Assembly (NCBI GenBank): GCA_965261695.1
Contig: OZ253474.1
Span: 682,001-746,000 of the forward strand
DNA length: 64,000 nt
Direction: 5' to 3'
DNA from: Bin5 sp965261695
GTDB taxonomy: Bacteria > Chloroflexota > Anaerolineae > Caldilineales > Caldilineaceae
Shown here: piece after piece, positions 25,573-35,642 of the stretch
How the letters are laid out: the number at the start of each line of letters is the position of its first letter
How positions within the stretch are numbered: position 1 is the stretch's first letter
Position numbers and translations under genes: made by a program
Notes under the pieces: generated by a model
What the model saw: the letters and a program-made list of their open reading frames with translations, nothing else
Databases searched by the model: none
Told to the model about the DNA's origin: nothing

Positions 25573-27843
25573 TTATTGAATGCGAAGCAGGGTACAATCA
25601 GTCTCGGAGCGCAGTTCGAATGCGCCGAGGGCGGCGGGCAGCAGCAGCCAGGAGACTGCCCGCAGTTCGACCGGCGCGCCGGCCCAGTGCAGCGTTGCGC
25701 TGCCGGAAAGGGCTGCCCAGATCTGAAAGGCGTCTCCGGCGCAGATGTCGGACCAGACGGCGCCGGGCCGGCCTGTCAGGCGTTCGACCTGGAAGAAGGG
25801 GCAGGCCGTGGCCGCGCCGTCGGCGGCGCGCAGGTCGGAGGCAGCGCCGCCGATCGTGCGCAGATCAGACAGTATTTCGCGCACCCAACCGTCAGGCGAC
25901 GACAGAACGGGCGGGCGTGCAATCTCCGGTTCGACCACGCGCCAGTCGATGACATCGAGAGCCTGTTGGACGTGCAGAGGGCGAGATTGGCCGTCTGCGC
26001 CGCTGCGTCCCCAGTCGTAAAGGCGATAGGTGGTGTCGCTGTTCTGCTGGATCTCGGCCACAATTGCGCCGGGACCGAGCGCGTGGACCGTCCCGGCAGG
26101 CACGTAGACCGCGTCGCCGGAGCGTATCGAAACATGGTGGAGCATGTGTTCAATCGCGCCGTTGGCGGCTGCCTGCGCAAACTGTTCACGAGTGACGCCG
26201 TCCTTCAGCCCGTAGATCACCTCTGCGCCCGGCTCAGCGTGGAGGATGATCCACAGTTCAGTCTTGCCCAGTTCACCGGCGTGCTCGCGTGCGTAGGCGT
26301 CGTCCGGATGCACCTGGACGGACAGCCAGCGGTTGGCGTCCAGGAGTTTGATCAGCAGCGGGAAGTTTGCGGCGTCTGCCGCCTGACCCAGAAGGCGCTC
26401 GCCAAGACGCGCTTGCAGCGCGTCGAGTGTATAACCCGACAGCGGGCCGGCGGCGACCTTCGTCTGCCCGTTGGGGTGCGCCGCGACCTCCCAGCTTTCG
26501 GCGACAGTTCCAGGCGGGAGCGCCCGCCCCAGCTTCGTCTCAAGGTTGCGTCCCCCCCAGATGTAGTCCTTGAAGACCGGCTCGAAGGCGAGGGGATAGA
26601 TCTGAGGAGTGAGGGCTAACGTTTGAGAAGTGAGAGTGGGACTGAGACTTGAAGAATCCGGCGGATTGTCTGTTTCCTCACTCTGATTCACCCTCTCTTG
26701 GCTGGCGCCTTGATCGGGGAAGGGCGGCAGATCCAGCATCTTGTGCCAGGCGTAGTCAGCCAGGATTCGGAGGGAAGCGACCACGGGCGCGGCCAGAATT
26801 GCCCCTAGCAGCCCGGCCAGCGACGCGCCCATAATCACGCTGACGAGCACGAGCAGCGGGTGCAGGTTGAGGGCGCCGCCGACGATACGGGGCACCAACA
26901 GGGTATTCTCGATCTGCTGGATCAGAATCATCGCCACGGCCACGGCCAGCGCGAACTGGAGCGGCGTCATGCCGAAGCTCTGGCTGTTCTGAAAGAAGGC
27001 GACCAGAACGGCCGCGCCGACGCCGACGAACGGCCCGAGCAGCGGCAAGAATTCCATCGCGCCGGAGAGCAGCCCGAGGCCGAGGGCATTGTCCACACCG
27101 AGCGCGCCGAGAACGACGCTGACCAGCACGAAAATCACCAGCGCAAGCAGGGCCTGGCCCCGCATGTAGGCCGCCCACACCTGGTTGATGCTGGAGGTCA
27201 GGCGCTCAGCGTCGCGGCGATAGCCGGGCTTTTGAGCGAGGTTGGCGATCCTGCCGCCAACCCGGGGAATGTCGTTGGCGATGTAGATGGAGATGATGAA
27301 TATCAGCATGATCTGACCGAGTACGGCCACGGTGCCGGTCACGACGCTGGCGGCCAGACTGCCCCCGCGGCTGAAAATCGGCTGGATGTAGCCAAAAGCC
27401 TGGCCGAGCACCTCATCCCAAGCGGGCAGTTGGGGCAGGATGCTGGCGACAGGTAGTTCAAGCGGGCCAAGCGTGAGCGTATCCGGCAGCTGGGTCACGA
27501 ACAGCTGAAGTTGGACGACCGCGTCGTCAAACCAGCCGGGCAGACGACCGGAGAGATCGACAGCTTGCTGGAAGGTCGTTACGCCCACCAGAGAGAAGGT
27601 CGCCACGACAAGCAGGGCCAGGGCCAGGTAGACGAGGAGAACGACGCTTACCCGGTTGAGGGGCGTGCGGCGGTCGATGAACGAGATCAACGGATGGAGA
27701 AGATAGGCCAATAGCACAGCCAGTACCACCTGCTGCAACAGGCCGCGAAATACCCATACCAGCAGGCAGAACAACGCCAGCGCCGACACGGCGACGATCG
27801 CTTTGGTGGTTGTGTTCCAGGGTGGTGAAACGGATTGCAGCAT
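25573..27843 (-). CDS. Fusion of an AI-2E/PerM-family permease with type I mannose-6-phosphate isomerase
   Basis: A single 756-aa frame. Residues 1 to about 370 are an AI-2E transporter (PF01594-like) with about eight membrane segments and the conserved block LGLLSGAMEFLPLLGPFVGVGAA and IQQIENTLLVPRIVGGALNLHP. A low-complexity Ser/Thr/Pro/Gln linker (about 375-412) leads into ManA: FEPVFKDYIWGGRNLETKLG, the zinc-site blocks LSVQVHPDD and GKTELW, and PAGTVHALGPGAIVAEIQQNSDTTYR. No ATG, GTG or TTG occurs near the expected ManA start, so ManA can only be made as part of the fusion. The isomerase should face the cytoplasm at the membrane. No comparable fusion is known to me. Confidence 0.9.
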   Translation of the reverse strand: MLQSVSPPWNTTTKAIVAVSALALFCLLVWVFRGLLQQVVLAVLLAYLLHPLISFIDRRTPLNRVSVVLLVYLALALLVVATFSLVGVTTFQQAVDLSGRLPGWFDDAVVQLQLFVTQLPDTLTLGPLELPVASILPQLPAWDEVLGQAFGYIQPIFSRGGSLAASVVTGTVAVLGQIMLIFIISIYIANDIPRVGGRIANLAQKPGYRRDAERLTSSINQVWAAYMRGQALLALVIFVLVSVVLGALGVDNALGLGLLSGAMEFLPLLGPFVGVGAAVLVAFFQNSQSFGMTPLQFALAVAVAMILIQQIENTLLVPRIVGGALNLHPLLVLVSVIMGASLAGLLGAILAAPVVASLRILADYAWHKMLDLPPFPDQGASQERVNQSEETDNPPDSSSLSPTLTSQTLALTPQIYPLAFEPVFKDYIWGGRNLETKLGRALPPGTVAESWEVAAHPNGQTKVAAGPLSGYTLDALQARLGERLLGQAADAANFPLLIKLLDANRWLSVQVHPDDAYAREHAGELGKTELWIILHAEPGAEVIYGLKDGVTREQFAQAAANGAIEHMLHHVSIRSGDAVYVPAGTVHALGPGAIVAEIQQNSDTTYRLYDWGRSGADGQSRPLHVQQALDVIDWRVVEPEIARPPVLSSPDGWVREILSDLRTIGGAASDLRAADGAATACPFFQVERLTGRPGAVWSDICAGDAFQIWAALSGSATLHWAGAPVELRAVSWLLLPAALGAFELRSETDCTLLRIQ

Positions 27844-27877
27844 CTTTTCTGTTGCGCCTCTGCGCGTTCTTATAATC

Positions 27878-30349
27878 TTACAGTATCTTCAGATTGGCCA
27901 GCGACGCCATGAATTTCTTGATGCCCAGACCTTGAAACGCGACCGTGACCTCCTCTTCACCGCCGATGACGATGCTGTCGATCACCATACCAACGCCGAA
28001 CTTGGGGTGCTCCACGCTCTGGCGGCGTTTGAACTGCGTCTCTGCCTCGGGCGCGGCAGGACGGCGGCGACGAGGCTTGCGTTGCGACCAGTCCTGCTGT
28101 CGGTACTGGCCAGAGGCGGAGGCGCCTCCACTCTTTGGTTTGAATTCGGTCGAATCGCGCGCGACATTGGGCCCTTCCTTCCATCTGCCCGTTGCAGCGG
28201 GACGATCCGAACTCGGCCCGAATTCTGGGCGGGGTTGGGCAGAATCCGAGCCTCGCCAGCTGGTCGCCCGATCGTAGGCGGCCTGCCGTCGTTTCTGACG
28301 GTTGACCTTGCCCTGCAACAGCTCGGCCGGTATTTCGTCGAGGAAGCGGCTGGCCTCTTGCAGTTGGCTGGCGCCCCACATTGCGCGTTGGTAAGTATGA
28401 ACCAGGTAGAGGCGGCGCTTGGCGCGGGTGATGCCGACGTAGGCCAGGCGACGCTCCTCGGCGATATCCTCCTCATCCCCACTTTGGGTGCTGCGGGAAT
28501 GGGGCAGCAGCCCCTCCTCCATCCCGACCAAAAAGATGACGGGGAACTCCAGCCCCTTGGCCGTGTGCAGAGTCATCAGCGTGAGCGCGTCCTGGCTCTC
28601 GTCCAGGTCGTCCTGCTCGCTGACAAGGCTGATCTCCTGCAAGAAGAGGCCAAGCGGGTCCTCGTCCGGTTCCAGATCCTGCAGATTGGGGCCGTACTGG
28701 ACGGCGACGGCGCGCAACGCGTTGATGTTTTCAAAGCGTTCCTCGCCCTCCTCGCTGCCATCGCGCAGGCGGTCGAGATAGCCGCTCTCGGCCAAGACCC
28801 GATCCAACAGCGTGGCGACATTTTCGTAGTGGTTGCGGGTTGCCGTCACGATCCACGACTCCAGCATCTCGGCGAATCTGATGAGGGCATTGCGGGCGCG
28901 GGCGGCGAACGGGGGGGCGAAAAGTGAGGGGTGAGAGGCGTTGGGGATATTCTCTGCGCGGGCGCCTTCAGCTTCTGGCCTCAGAGCCTGTAACGCCTCC
29001 CATTCGGTCACGGAGGCCGCGGCCGCCCACACTTTCAGCGCATCGTAGGTCTGCGCTCCAATGCCGCGCGGGGGCAGGTTGACAATTCGATCGAGCGCGA
29101 TCGTCGCCGCGGGGTTATGCACCAGCCGCAAATAGGCCAGCACGTCCTTGATTTCGCGCCGTTCGTAGAAACGGGTCGCTCCAATCAGGCGGTAACGCAC
29201 ATGGCGGCGTACGCACGCCTCTTCCAAGGCGCGGCTCTGGGCGTTTGTGCGGTATAACACTGCCACCGCACCCGTGCCCAGACCATTCTGGGCGCGCATT
29301 CGGGTCGCCTCGTCGAGCACGTAGTCGGCCTCTTCCACCTCGTTGTAGGCTTCGTGGACCGAAACTTTCACGCCGTCGCCGTTTTCGGTGCGCAGCCGCT
29401 TGGGCGTGCGGTTGACATTTTGGCCGATGACCGCGTTGGCGACATCCAGGATACTTTGCGTGCTGCGATAGTTCTGCTCCAAGAGGACGACCTTGGCGGC
29501 AGGATGGTCGCGGCGGAAGCGCAGGACGTTGCGGTAATCGGCGCCGCGAAATCGGTAGATCGACTGGTCTTCGTCGCCGACGACGAAGAGGTTGCTCCTG
29601 CCTTCCGGCGCGCCGGCGAACAGTGTCGCCAACTCGTATTGGGCCGTGTTCGTGTCCTGAAACTCGTCCACCAACACGTAGCGCCACTTGTCTTGATACT
29701 TGCGGCGCATTTCTTCATTCTGGCGTAGGAGCAGGACGGCGCCCATCAGCAGATCATCGAAATCCATGGCGTTGTTGAGGCGCAGGAGTTGCTGATAACG
29801 ACCATAGACGCGGTCGCAGATCTCCTGAATGTAGCCCTGGGCCTGCACAGCCTCCGGCGCAACCAGGTCATTCTTCCAGCTGCCGATCTGCGCCAAGACT
29901 GCGCGGGGGCTGAAACGCTTCTCATCCAGTTTCATCTCCTTCAGAACCTTGCGCACGAGCGCCAACTGATCGGCGCTGTCATAGATGACCCAATTGCGCT
30001 GATAACCGACGGCATCCACTTCGACGCGCAGCACGCGGGCGCAGACGGCGTGAAAGGTGCCGATGGTCAACCCGCCAAGCGAACGGCGCTGGCCCAGGAC
30101 CGGCGGCGGGAACTGGTGACCAATGAGCTCGACAACGCGCTCGGCCATCTCTCTGGCAGCCCTGTTGGTGAAGGTAACGGCCAGGATGTGCCACGGCGCG
30201 ATCTTGTTTTCCTCGATCAGATGGGCGATGCGCCGGGTGAGCACGCGCGTCTTGCCGGAGCCGGGGCCTGCCAACACCAGCACCGGACCCTCAGTGGCCT
30301 GGACGGCCGTCTTTTGCTGGGGATTCAGTTCATCGAGAATTTTGGACAT
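27878..30349 (-). CDS. pcrA: ATP-dependent DNA helicase, UvrD/PcrA family
   Basis: A superfamily 1A helicase of 823 aa. Motifs in order are LAGPGSGKTRVL (Walker A, about residues 27-38), DEFQDTN (motif II), GDEDQSIYRFRGA (motif III), LEQNYRST, LMTLHTAKGLEFPVIFLVG (motif V) and YVGITRAKRRLYLVH (motif VI). The C-terminal tail is basic with a tudor-like end (HPKFGVGMVIDS), as in PcrA, which binds RNA polymerase. ATG 30349 (MSKILDELNPQQ) is the natural start. A Ser/Pro-containing insertion encoded near 28910-28960 is unusual. It follows rsgA and precedes the permease fusion by 34 bases. Confidence 0.96.
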   Translation of the reverse strand: MSKILDELNPQQKTAVQATEGPVLVLAGPGSGKTRVLTRRIAHLIEENKIAPWHILAVTFTNRAAREMAERVVELIGHQFPPPVLGQRRSLGGLTIGTFHAVCARVLRVEVDAVGYQRNWVIYDSADQLALVRKVLKEMKLDEKRFSPRAVLAQIGSWKNDLVAPEAVQAQGYIQEICDRVYGRYQQLLRLNNAMDFDDLLMGAVLLLRQNEEMRRKYQDKWRYVLVDEFQDTNTAQYELATLFAGAPEGRSNLFVVGDEDQSIYRFRGADYRNVLRFRRDHPAAKVVLLEQNYRSTQSILDVANAVIGQNVNRTPKRLRTENGDGVKVSVHEAYNEVEEADYVLDEATRMRAQNGLGTGAVAVLYRTNAQSRALEEACVRRHVRYRLIGATRFYERREIKDVLAYLRLVHNPAATIALDRIVNLPPRGIGAQTYDALKVWAAAASVTEWEALQALRPEAEGARAENIPNASHPSLFAPPFAARARNALIRFAEMLESWIVTATRNHYENVATLLDRVLAESGYLDRLRDGSEEGEERFENINALRAVAVQYGPNLQDLEPDEDPLGLFLQEISLVSEQDDLDESQDALTLMTLHTAKGLEFPVIFLVGMEEGLLPHSRSTQSGDEEDIAEERRLAYVGITRAKRRLYLVHTYQRAMWGASQLQEASRFLDEIPAELLQGKVNRQKRRQAAYDRATSWRGSDSAQPRPEFGPSSDRPAATGRWKEGPNVARDSTEFKPKSGGASASGQYRQQDWSQRKPRRRRPAAPEAETQFKRRQSVEHPKFGVGMVIDSIVIGGEEEVTVAFQGLGIKKFMASLANLKIL

Positions 30350-30444
30350 AGCGAGCGTTGCGTATTGGTTACCGGGTATCGAAAAGGGCGGGGGCGGAGG
30401 CTGACAGACGGCCCGCCAGGCGGCATTGGAGGGGCGATTATTGA

Positions 30445-31533
30445 TCACCACTCGTCAAGCTGAAAGCTCTCACCGTTCAGGATTCGCACGTAGCTGTCAT
30501 AGCGATCAGGCGCGACGTTTCCGTCTTCGACAGCTTGTCGCACCGCGCAGCCCGGCTCGTGGTCGTGCGTACAATTGGGGAAGCGACAGTCGTTGACGTA
30601 AGGCTTCATGTCGATAAAGTAGAAGCAGAGGCTGCCCGGATCGATCTCATATAGACCCAGCTCGCGGATGCCAGGTGTATCGGCGATGAAGGTGTTGGCA
30701 CCCACGGGAAGACGGAATAGCTGAGCGTTGCGCGTTGTGTGGCGACCCTTGCCCTCGAAGTTGCGTAGGGCACCGACCCGCAGGTTCAACTGGGGGTGAA
30801 TGGCGTTGATTAGCTCGCTTTTGCCCACGCCGCTCGGCCCGGTCACGACCGTCAACTTGTCGGCCAGCAGGTGAAGCAGCGGCCCAAGTTCAGAGGATTT
30901 CGGAAGCCCAGGAGAATCATGGGCTGGGCCGACCGCGAACTGTTCTGTGGCGCTCGCATAAAGGAGTGGATAGCCCAACCCTTCGTAGAGGTGGAACTTT
31001 GCGCGGGCTGCCTCCAGCCCGGTGAGATCAATCTTGTTGACCGCGATGACGGCCGGCAGTTCGTTGGCCTCTGCAATCACCAGAAAGCGATCCAGCATGC
31101 GCAGATGCGGCTCCGGGTCCTGGACGGCAAAGACGATCAGGACCTGGTCGGGATTGGCGACGATCACATCTTCAGCCGGCCGCGTCGTTCCCGGAGATTG
31201 ACGGCTGAGCGTCGACTCGCGCTCTTCGACCGAATCGATCTGGCCGGTGCGTTTGCCCTCCATGACGACCTGCACGCGGTCGCCGACGGCAACCAGCGTG
31301 AGATCTTTGGTGCGCTCTTGGAGGAGCCGCCCGCGAACGCGACAACTGACCAGTCTGTCCTGCGCGGTAGCGACATCAAAATGATGTCCCCTGGCGCGCA
31401 CGACGACGCCCGCAACTGTTCGCTGGCGTTTCTTTTTCGGCTTCGGCTTGCTCTTGGCCGGCGCGTCAAAGTAGTCATCCTCGTAGGCTTCATCCCATCC
31501 GTCATAGGCTTCCGTATCTTTTGCCAACGGCAT
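30445..31533 (-). CDS. rsgA: Ribosome biogenesis GTPase RsgA
   Basis: A circularly permuted GTPase that checks 30S subunit maturation. An N-terminal acidic/basic extension is followed by an OB-fold (about 45-115). The permuted GTPase has AVNKIDL (G4) before GPSGVGKSEL (G1), then GKGRHTT (switch) and ADTPGIRELGL (G3). The C-terminal zinc finger is CRFPNCTHDHEPGC. ATG 31533 (MPLAKDTEAYDG) is preceded closely by AGGAG; a GTG 24 bases earlier is possible. A 20-residue insertion with GPAHDSPGLPKSSELG in the G-domain is encoded by a palindromic stretch (30905-30925). Confidence 0.96.
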   Translation of the reverse strand: MPLAKDTEAYDGWDEAYEDDYFDAPAKSKPKPKKKRQRTVAGVVVRARGHHFDVATAQDRLVSCRVRGRLLQERTKDLTLVAVGDRVQVVMEGKRTGQIDSVEERESTLSRQSPGTTRPAEDVIVANPDQVLIVFAVQDPEPHLRMLDRFLVIAEANELPAVIAVNKIDLTGLEAARAKFHLYEGLGYPLLYASATEQFAVGPAHDSPGLPKSSELGPLLHLLADKLTVVTGPSGVGKSELINAIHPQLNLRVGALRNFEGKGRHTTRNAQLFRLPVGANTFIADTPGIRELGLYEIDPGSLCFYFIDMKPYVNDCRFPNCTHDHEPGCAVRQAVEDGNVAPDRYDSYVRILNGESFQLDEW

Positions 31534-31656
31534 CTCCTGGTGAGGGCTGAGCGGCACGATTGGCGCGCAACCTGCGGGCGCGACATTTTCGCTACAAGTG
31601 TATCAATCCTGCTGGCCTTTTGGCAATACGCGGGCAGCGCAGTAGTTCAGATCCGT

Positions 31657-32355
31657 TCAGGGGAAACGGACCTCACTGCGTGCATCATTTTCCTGACAAC
31701 AGGGGAAGCCGGTCAGGGCGCGGCAGAACTGAACCGGAGCGCGGGCGACGGGGAATCCAAACTCCGTCAATAGGCGCAGCAGGTCTGCGGCCGGCAACCC
31801 CATCACAGCGGCGGGGCAGCCTGACAGGCTCTGAACGGGCCTGAACTGCTGATGCTGAATGGCGTAGGCGCCGGCCTTGTCCTGTGGATCGCCTGTGGCC
31901 ACGTAGGCGGCGATCTCGGCTTTGCGGTAGGGGCGCATCGTCACGGTGGTCGTGTTGACCAGGCTGCGCTTGCGCCGGCAGTTGCCTCCGGCAAAGCGGG
32001 CGACTGCCAACGCCGTGTGGACATGATGGGGGCGGGCACGCAGGCGCAGCAACATGGCGTAGGCCTCGTCGGCGTCCGCCGGCTTGCCCAGGATCTCATT
32101 CTCCAGCGCCACGATTGTATCTGCGCCGACGACGAGGAGTTCAACTGCCGCCTCTGCATGGGCGTCGACGAGCCGCCTCCCCGCGGTCAGCGCTTTGGCA
32201 GTTGCCAGCCGTTCCACCAGGGCAACGGGCGACTCTCCGGGCATTGGCGTCTCGTCGATATCTGCCGTTTCGATTGCGAAGGGGATGGCAAGGGCGTGGA
32301 AAAAATCCTGCCGACGTGGACTTGCCGAGGCAAGGATGACTAGGGGAGAGGCCAT
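31657..32355 (-). CDS. maf: Maf-family nucleoside triphosphate pyrophosphatase
   Basis: Hydrolyses non-canonical or methylated nucleotides (dTTP/UTP-type in many homologues) and prevents their incorporation. The 232-aa protein begins ASPLVILASASPRRQDF (the conserved SxSPRR loop) and has GADTIVALENEILGKP and DKAGAYAIQ, the expected catalytic blocks. The C-terminal tail after about residue 205 is longer than usual and looks non-conserved. Upstream of rsgA on the same strand with a 123-base gap. Confidence 0.94.
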   Translation of the reverse strand: MASPLVILASASPRRQDFFHALAIPFAIETADIDETPMPGESPVALVERLATAKALTAGRRLVDAHAEAAVELLVVGADTIVALENEILGKPADADEAYAMLLRLRARPHHVHTALAVARFAGGNCRRKRSLVNTTTVTMRPYRKAEIAAYVATGDPQDKAGAYAIQHQQFRPVQSLSGCPAAVMGLPAADLLRLLTEFGFPVARAPVQFCRALTGFPCCQENDARSEVRFP

Positions 32356-33621
32356 TTGCGTCCAGGAGTTAAAGCAGTTTAGCGGTCAGAGGTGATTGCT
32401 AAGCGATGTTGGCTGCTCAATTATCAGTGCGTCTCGAAACATCCTGATGGGTAAGCAGTCGACGCTATGCTCTATTCTACGAGACGGCCGAAAGTTCACA
32501 AAATCTGGTCGTGGCCCCAAATCAGGTGGTGAAGGTAAAAGTTGGGTCTGAACTGTTGCTCGCCCGCGGTTGAACTCTCAGGTTGCCGCCAACTATTCCG
32601 ACCGCCGTTCTCAGTTTCGGGGGCATCCACTCCGGCTAACATAGCGGCGTCCTGGCACACCCCCCGGCTGCCGCGCCAATTGGTGGCGCAGCTACAGCGC
32701 CGCCCGGTTCCAACGCGACGTTCCGTGATCGCGCACACTCCACGTCCTGATGTCCACTGTCCTCTATCCACCTGTCTCTGCGCAGACACCTTGCGAAAGG
32801 ATTTCGCCCTGGTGACTGTCGGCGAAAACTGCCTTGACGCGGACGAGGCGCCTTGCGTTTTGTCCCGGGGTCATATCCAACAGAGTTGAGATTGGACTCG
32901 CAGACAGTTTGTCACTGCTGTTCCAGTCCAAGGTCGAACTGCCGCCAGCTGCGCATACAGGCCCGTTGACAGTGGAGGTAAAGCAACTTAGTGGGTTGAG
33001 ACGCAAGGGGGGCGGCGTGTACTTCTTCAACTCGACAAAGCGCGCCTACTGACTCGACGGGAAACTGACCGCACCTATACCCGCATTTGGGTTAAGGTAA
33101 CAATGCCTTGCTATCGCGTTATTGCGACCGGTCAAAGATGGCCCTGACCGTTGGTAGGTCAACCATGTAAAACGTAAGGGCATGCCTTGGTTCGCTCCAC
33201 GCTAGCGATCGTTACGAATTCTATCACGCGGCCATCCATCAACCAGGCTGTATAAGAATGCAGAAAAATTGTAGTTATGGTCTTTTTTTGAAAAGCCAAT
33301 AAATTCATTGAGCAGACTATCTGTACCTGTGGAGGTCGTGAGATCAATGCGATGGGGGTAACCCCGCTTGCCGAAGGAGCCCTTCGCTTCTACCCATCTG
33401 TTTGAAATGCAGCCGCGACAGCCGAATTCTTGCCGGTGACCGCGCCGCAAGTTATGATTGGACGGCCCGTGGGAATCGTTGGCGGTATCGGCGGGGAATC
33501 CCGCGCGTTTGAAGCGCCCCGAATGGCGCAAGGGCGCCCCCGTTACAGGGTGTTGCGCGATCTTGCCGTCACGATACGGGCAATTACCATTGTGGTTACA
33601 CTCACAGTCAGGAGTCAGGCG
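32356..33621. other. Long region without a supported gene
   Basis: About 1.27 kb between maf (minus) and a Gfo/Idh/MocA gene (plus), presumably with divergent promoters. Several short frames exist but none has a recognisable domain. The stretch around 33220-33340 is AT-rich compared with its surroundings. A sequence near 33489-33527 is imperfectly repeated at 33639-33668 across the start of the next gene. I cannot exclude a small RNA or a decayed gene. Confidence 0.55.
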
Positions 33622-34650
33622 ATGACGGATCGTCAATCCGGCGGGGAATCGGCCCGCGTTCGAATGGCCTTTATTGGGTGCGGCGGCATGGCGCGCAGCC
33701 ACGCCCGGCGCATCCTCCAACAGCAGGATACGACCGAAATCAGCTTGGTATGCGAGCCGTCCGCGCAAGCATACGAAGCGTTTTGTGAACTGTTCGACGA
33801 GGCGGGCCTGCCTCCGCCTCCCAATCAACCGGAGCTTGAGAAACTGCTACGGCAAAGCGAGCTTGACGCCGCCTTCATCATCACCCCGCACGCATTCCAC
33901 TTTCCCCAGGCAGGCGCTTGCCTGGAAGCCGGTCTGGACGTGTTGTTGGAGAAACCGATGGTGATGAACGCGGATGAGGCGCTGGCGCTGATCGAGGTGA
34001 AGCGGCGCAGCGGCCGCCTCCTTTCGGTGTCCTTCAACGGCAGTTTGTCGCCACAGGTGCGAACCGCGTCAAAGATCCTGCGTGCGGGAACGTTGGGCAA
34101 GATTCTGAACATCAGCGCGGTTGTGTGGCAGAACTGGATGCGCAGCACGACCGGACTTTGGCGGCAGGTACCGGAGATCGCCGGGGGAGGCTTTCTGTTT
34201 GACACGGGCGCACATATGCTCAATACTATCTCCGATTTGGCGGACGAGGACTTCGTCGAAGTGGCCGCTTGGATGGACAATCATGGCGCGCCGGTTGACA
34301 TCCTGGGAGCGGTAATCGCCAAGCTGGCTTCCGGCGCGCTGGTGTCGATGAACGCGGCCGGGAATACGAACTGCAAGATCGGCTCGGACGTGCGCGTGCT
34401 GTGTGAGAAAGGGATGCTGCAAACGGGAGTCTGGGGGGAGCGGTTGCTGATTCAGAAGAGCGAGGACGACGAGTTGACGCCGGTCGATCTGCCCGAATCG
34501 CTCGGAACGTGGCAGCAGTTTCTCAGAGTGCGGCGCGGAGAAATGGAGAACCCATGCCCACCGGAGATCGGTCTGCGCATGGCCCGCCTGTGGGATGCGA
34601 TTCGGGCTTCCGCCGCGCAGGGGGGAAAGCCTGTGGCAGTGGGCGGATAG
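33622..34650 (+). CDS. Gfo/Idh/MocA-family oxidoreductase
   Basis: A 342-aa NAD(P)-dependent sugar or cyclitol dehydrogenase. It has the Rossmann motif AFIGCGGMARSHARR, the cofactor/active-site block LLEKPMVMNADEA, and GGGFLFDTGAHMLNTISDL, whose His is in the usual catalytic position. ATG 33622 is preceded by CAGGAGTCAGG. In-frame starts further upstream would add 64 residues without family similarity. ThuA follows after 74 bases, and Gfo/Idh/MocA plus ThuA pairs are common in carbohydrate loci. Substrate unknown. Confidence 0.92.
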   Translation: MTDRQSGGESARVRMAFIGCGGMARSHARRILQQQDTTEISLVCEPSAQAYEAFCELFDEAGLPPPPNQPELEKLLRQSELDAAFIITPHAFHFPQAGACLEAGLDVLLEKPMVMNADEALALIEVKRRSGRLLSVSFNGSLSPQVRTASKILRAGTLGKILNISAVVWQNWMRSTTGLWRQVPEIAGGGFLFDTGAHMLNTISDLADEDFVEVAAWMDNHGAPVDILGAVIAKLASGALVSMNAAGNTNCKIGSDVRVLCEKGMLQTGVWGERLLIQKSEDDELTPVDLPESLGTWQQFLRVRRGEMENPCPPEIGLRMARLWDAIRASAAQGGKPVAVGG

Positions 34651-34724
34651 CTATTGCATGAGGAGCAGGGAGAAATTCCCTCGCGCTTCTCGCTTCTTTA
34701 TTCTCTAAATACGGAGGTAGCAGG

Positions 34725-35513
34725 ATGGGCGACATTCGCGTGACGGTCTGGAACGAGTATCAGCACGAAAAGGTCAATGAGTTCGTCGGCGGCCTGTATC
34801 CCGACGGCATTCACGGCGCCATTGCCGAGGGGCTGCGGCAGCACGGGTTCAGCTCGGTGCGCACGGCCACGCTGGACGAGCCGGAGCACGGTCTGACCGA
34901 AGATGTGCTGGCAGAGACGGATGTGCTGACGTGGTGGGGCCACCGCGCCCATGAGAAGGTATGCGATGATGTGGTCGAACGCGTGCAGAACCGGGTCCTG
35001 GAAGGCATGGGGCTGATCGTTTTGCATTCGGGCCACTATTCGAAGATATTCCGCAAGCTGATGGGCACGACGTGCAGCATCCGCTGGCGCGAGGCCGACG
35101 AAAGAGAGCGGCTCTGGGTGGTGAAGCCCTCCCACCCGATCGCGCATGGGCTGCCGCCCTTCTTCGTCAATGAAGAGTGCGAGATGTACGGCGAACTGTT
35201 CGATATCCCCACGCCGGACGACCTTGTGTTTGTCAGTTGGTTCGAGGGCGGCAATGTTTTCCGCAGCGGGGCATGTTTCCACCGCGGCAACGGCAAGATT
35301 TTCTACTTTCGTCCCGGCCATGAGACCTACCCGATCTTCCACCAGCCGATCATCCGGCAGGTGGTCGCCAACGGCGTGCGCTGGGCCGCGCCGGCGGGGG
35401 GGCCGACATTCCCCTACACGCAACCGGGCACGACACAGCATACCGCGATCAACGAAAGGGAGCCGCACGAACCGATCTCGGAGAAAGGTTCGGTTCGGGC
35501 CAGAGTTGGCTAG
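34725..35513 (+). CDS. ThuA-like trehalose-utilisation-family protein
   Basis: 262 aa with a class-I glutamine-amidotransferase-like fold. Typical blocks are VTVWNEYQHEKVNEFVGGLYPDGIH, TWWGHRAHEKV, GLIVLHSGHYSKIF and YFRPGHETYPIFH. ThuA proteins occur with sugar oxidoreductases and are implicated in disaccharide use, but their reaction is poorly defined. A good ribosome-binding site (CGGAGGTAG) precedes ATG 34725. Probably in one operon with the preceding dehydrogenase. Confidence 0.92.
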   Translation: MGDIRVTVWNEYQHEKVNEFVGGLYPDGIHGAIAEGLRQHGFSSVRTATLDEPEHGLTEDVLAETDVLTWWGHRAHEKVCDDVVERVQNRVLEGMGLIVLHSGHYSKIFRKLMGTTCSIRWREADERERLWVVKPSHPIAHGLPPFFVNEECEMYGELFDIPTPDDLVFVSWFEGGNVFRSGACFHRGNGKIFYFRPGHETYPIFHQPIIRQVVANGVRWAAPAGGPTFPYTQPGTTQHTAINEREPHEPISEKGSVRARVG

Positions 35514-35546
35514 AGACGGCGCTACGGCGTCGCTTGTATTGCGGTA

Positions 35547-35607
35547 TTGGTTGATGCGCTGGATACAGAAGACGGCGCTGCCATGCCCAAGTGGTGGGAG
35601 GCGGCGC
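35547..35607 (+). repeat. 61-bp direct repeat, left copy
   Basis: Identical to 36360-36420 except for one base. The pair brackets the toxin-antitoxin genes at 35643-36247. Confidence 0.92.
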
Positions 35608-35642
35608 AAAGGTAGCCGGGCACCAAATCACGGAGGGAAGAG

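Noticed and set aside
32834..33052. Short plus-strand frame in the gap before the Gfo/Idh/MocA gene
   Set aside because: Seventy-two residues with no recognisable motif and no good start; too weak to call.
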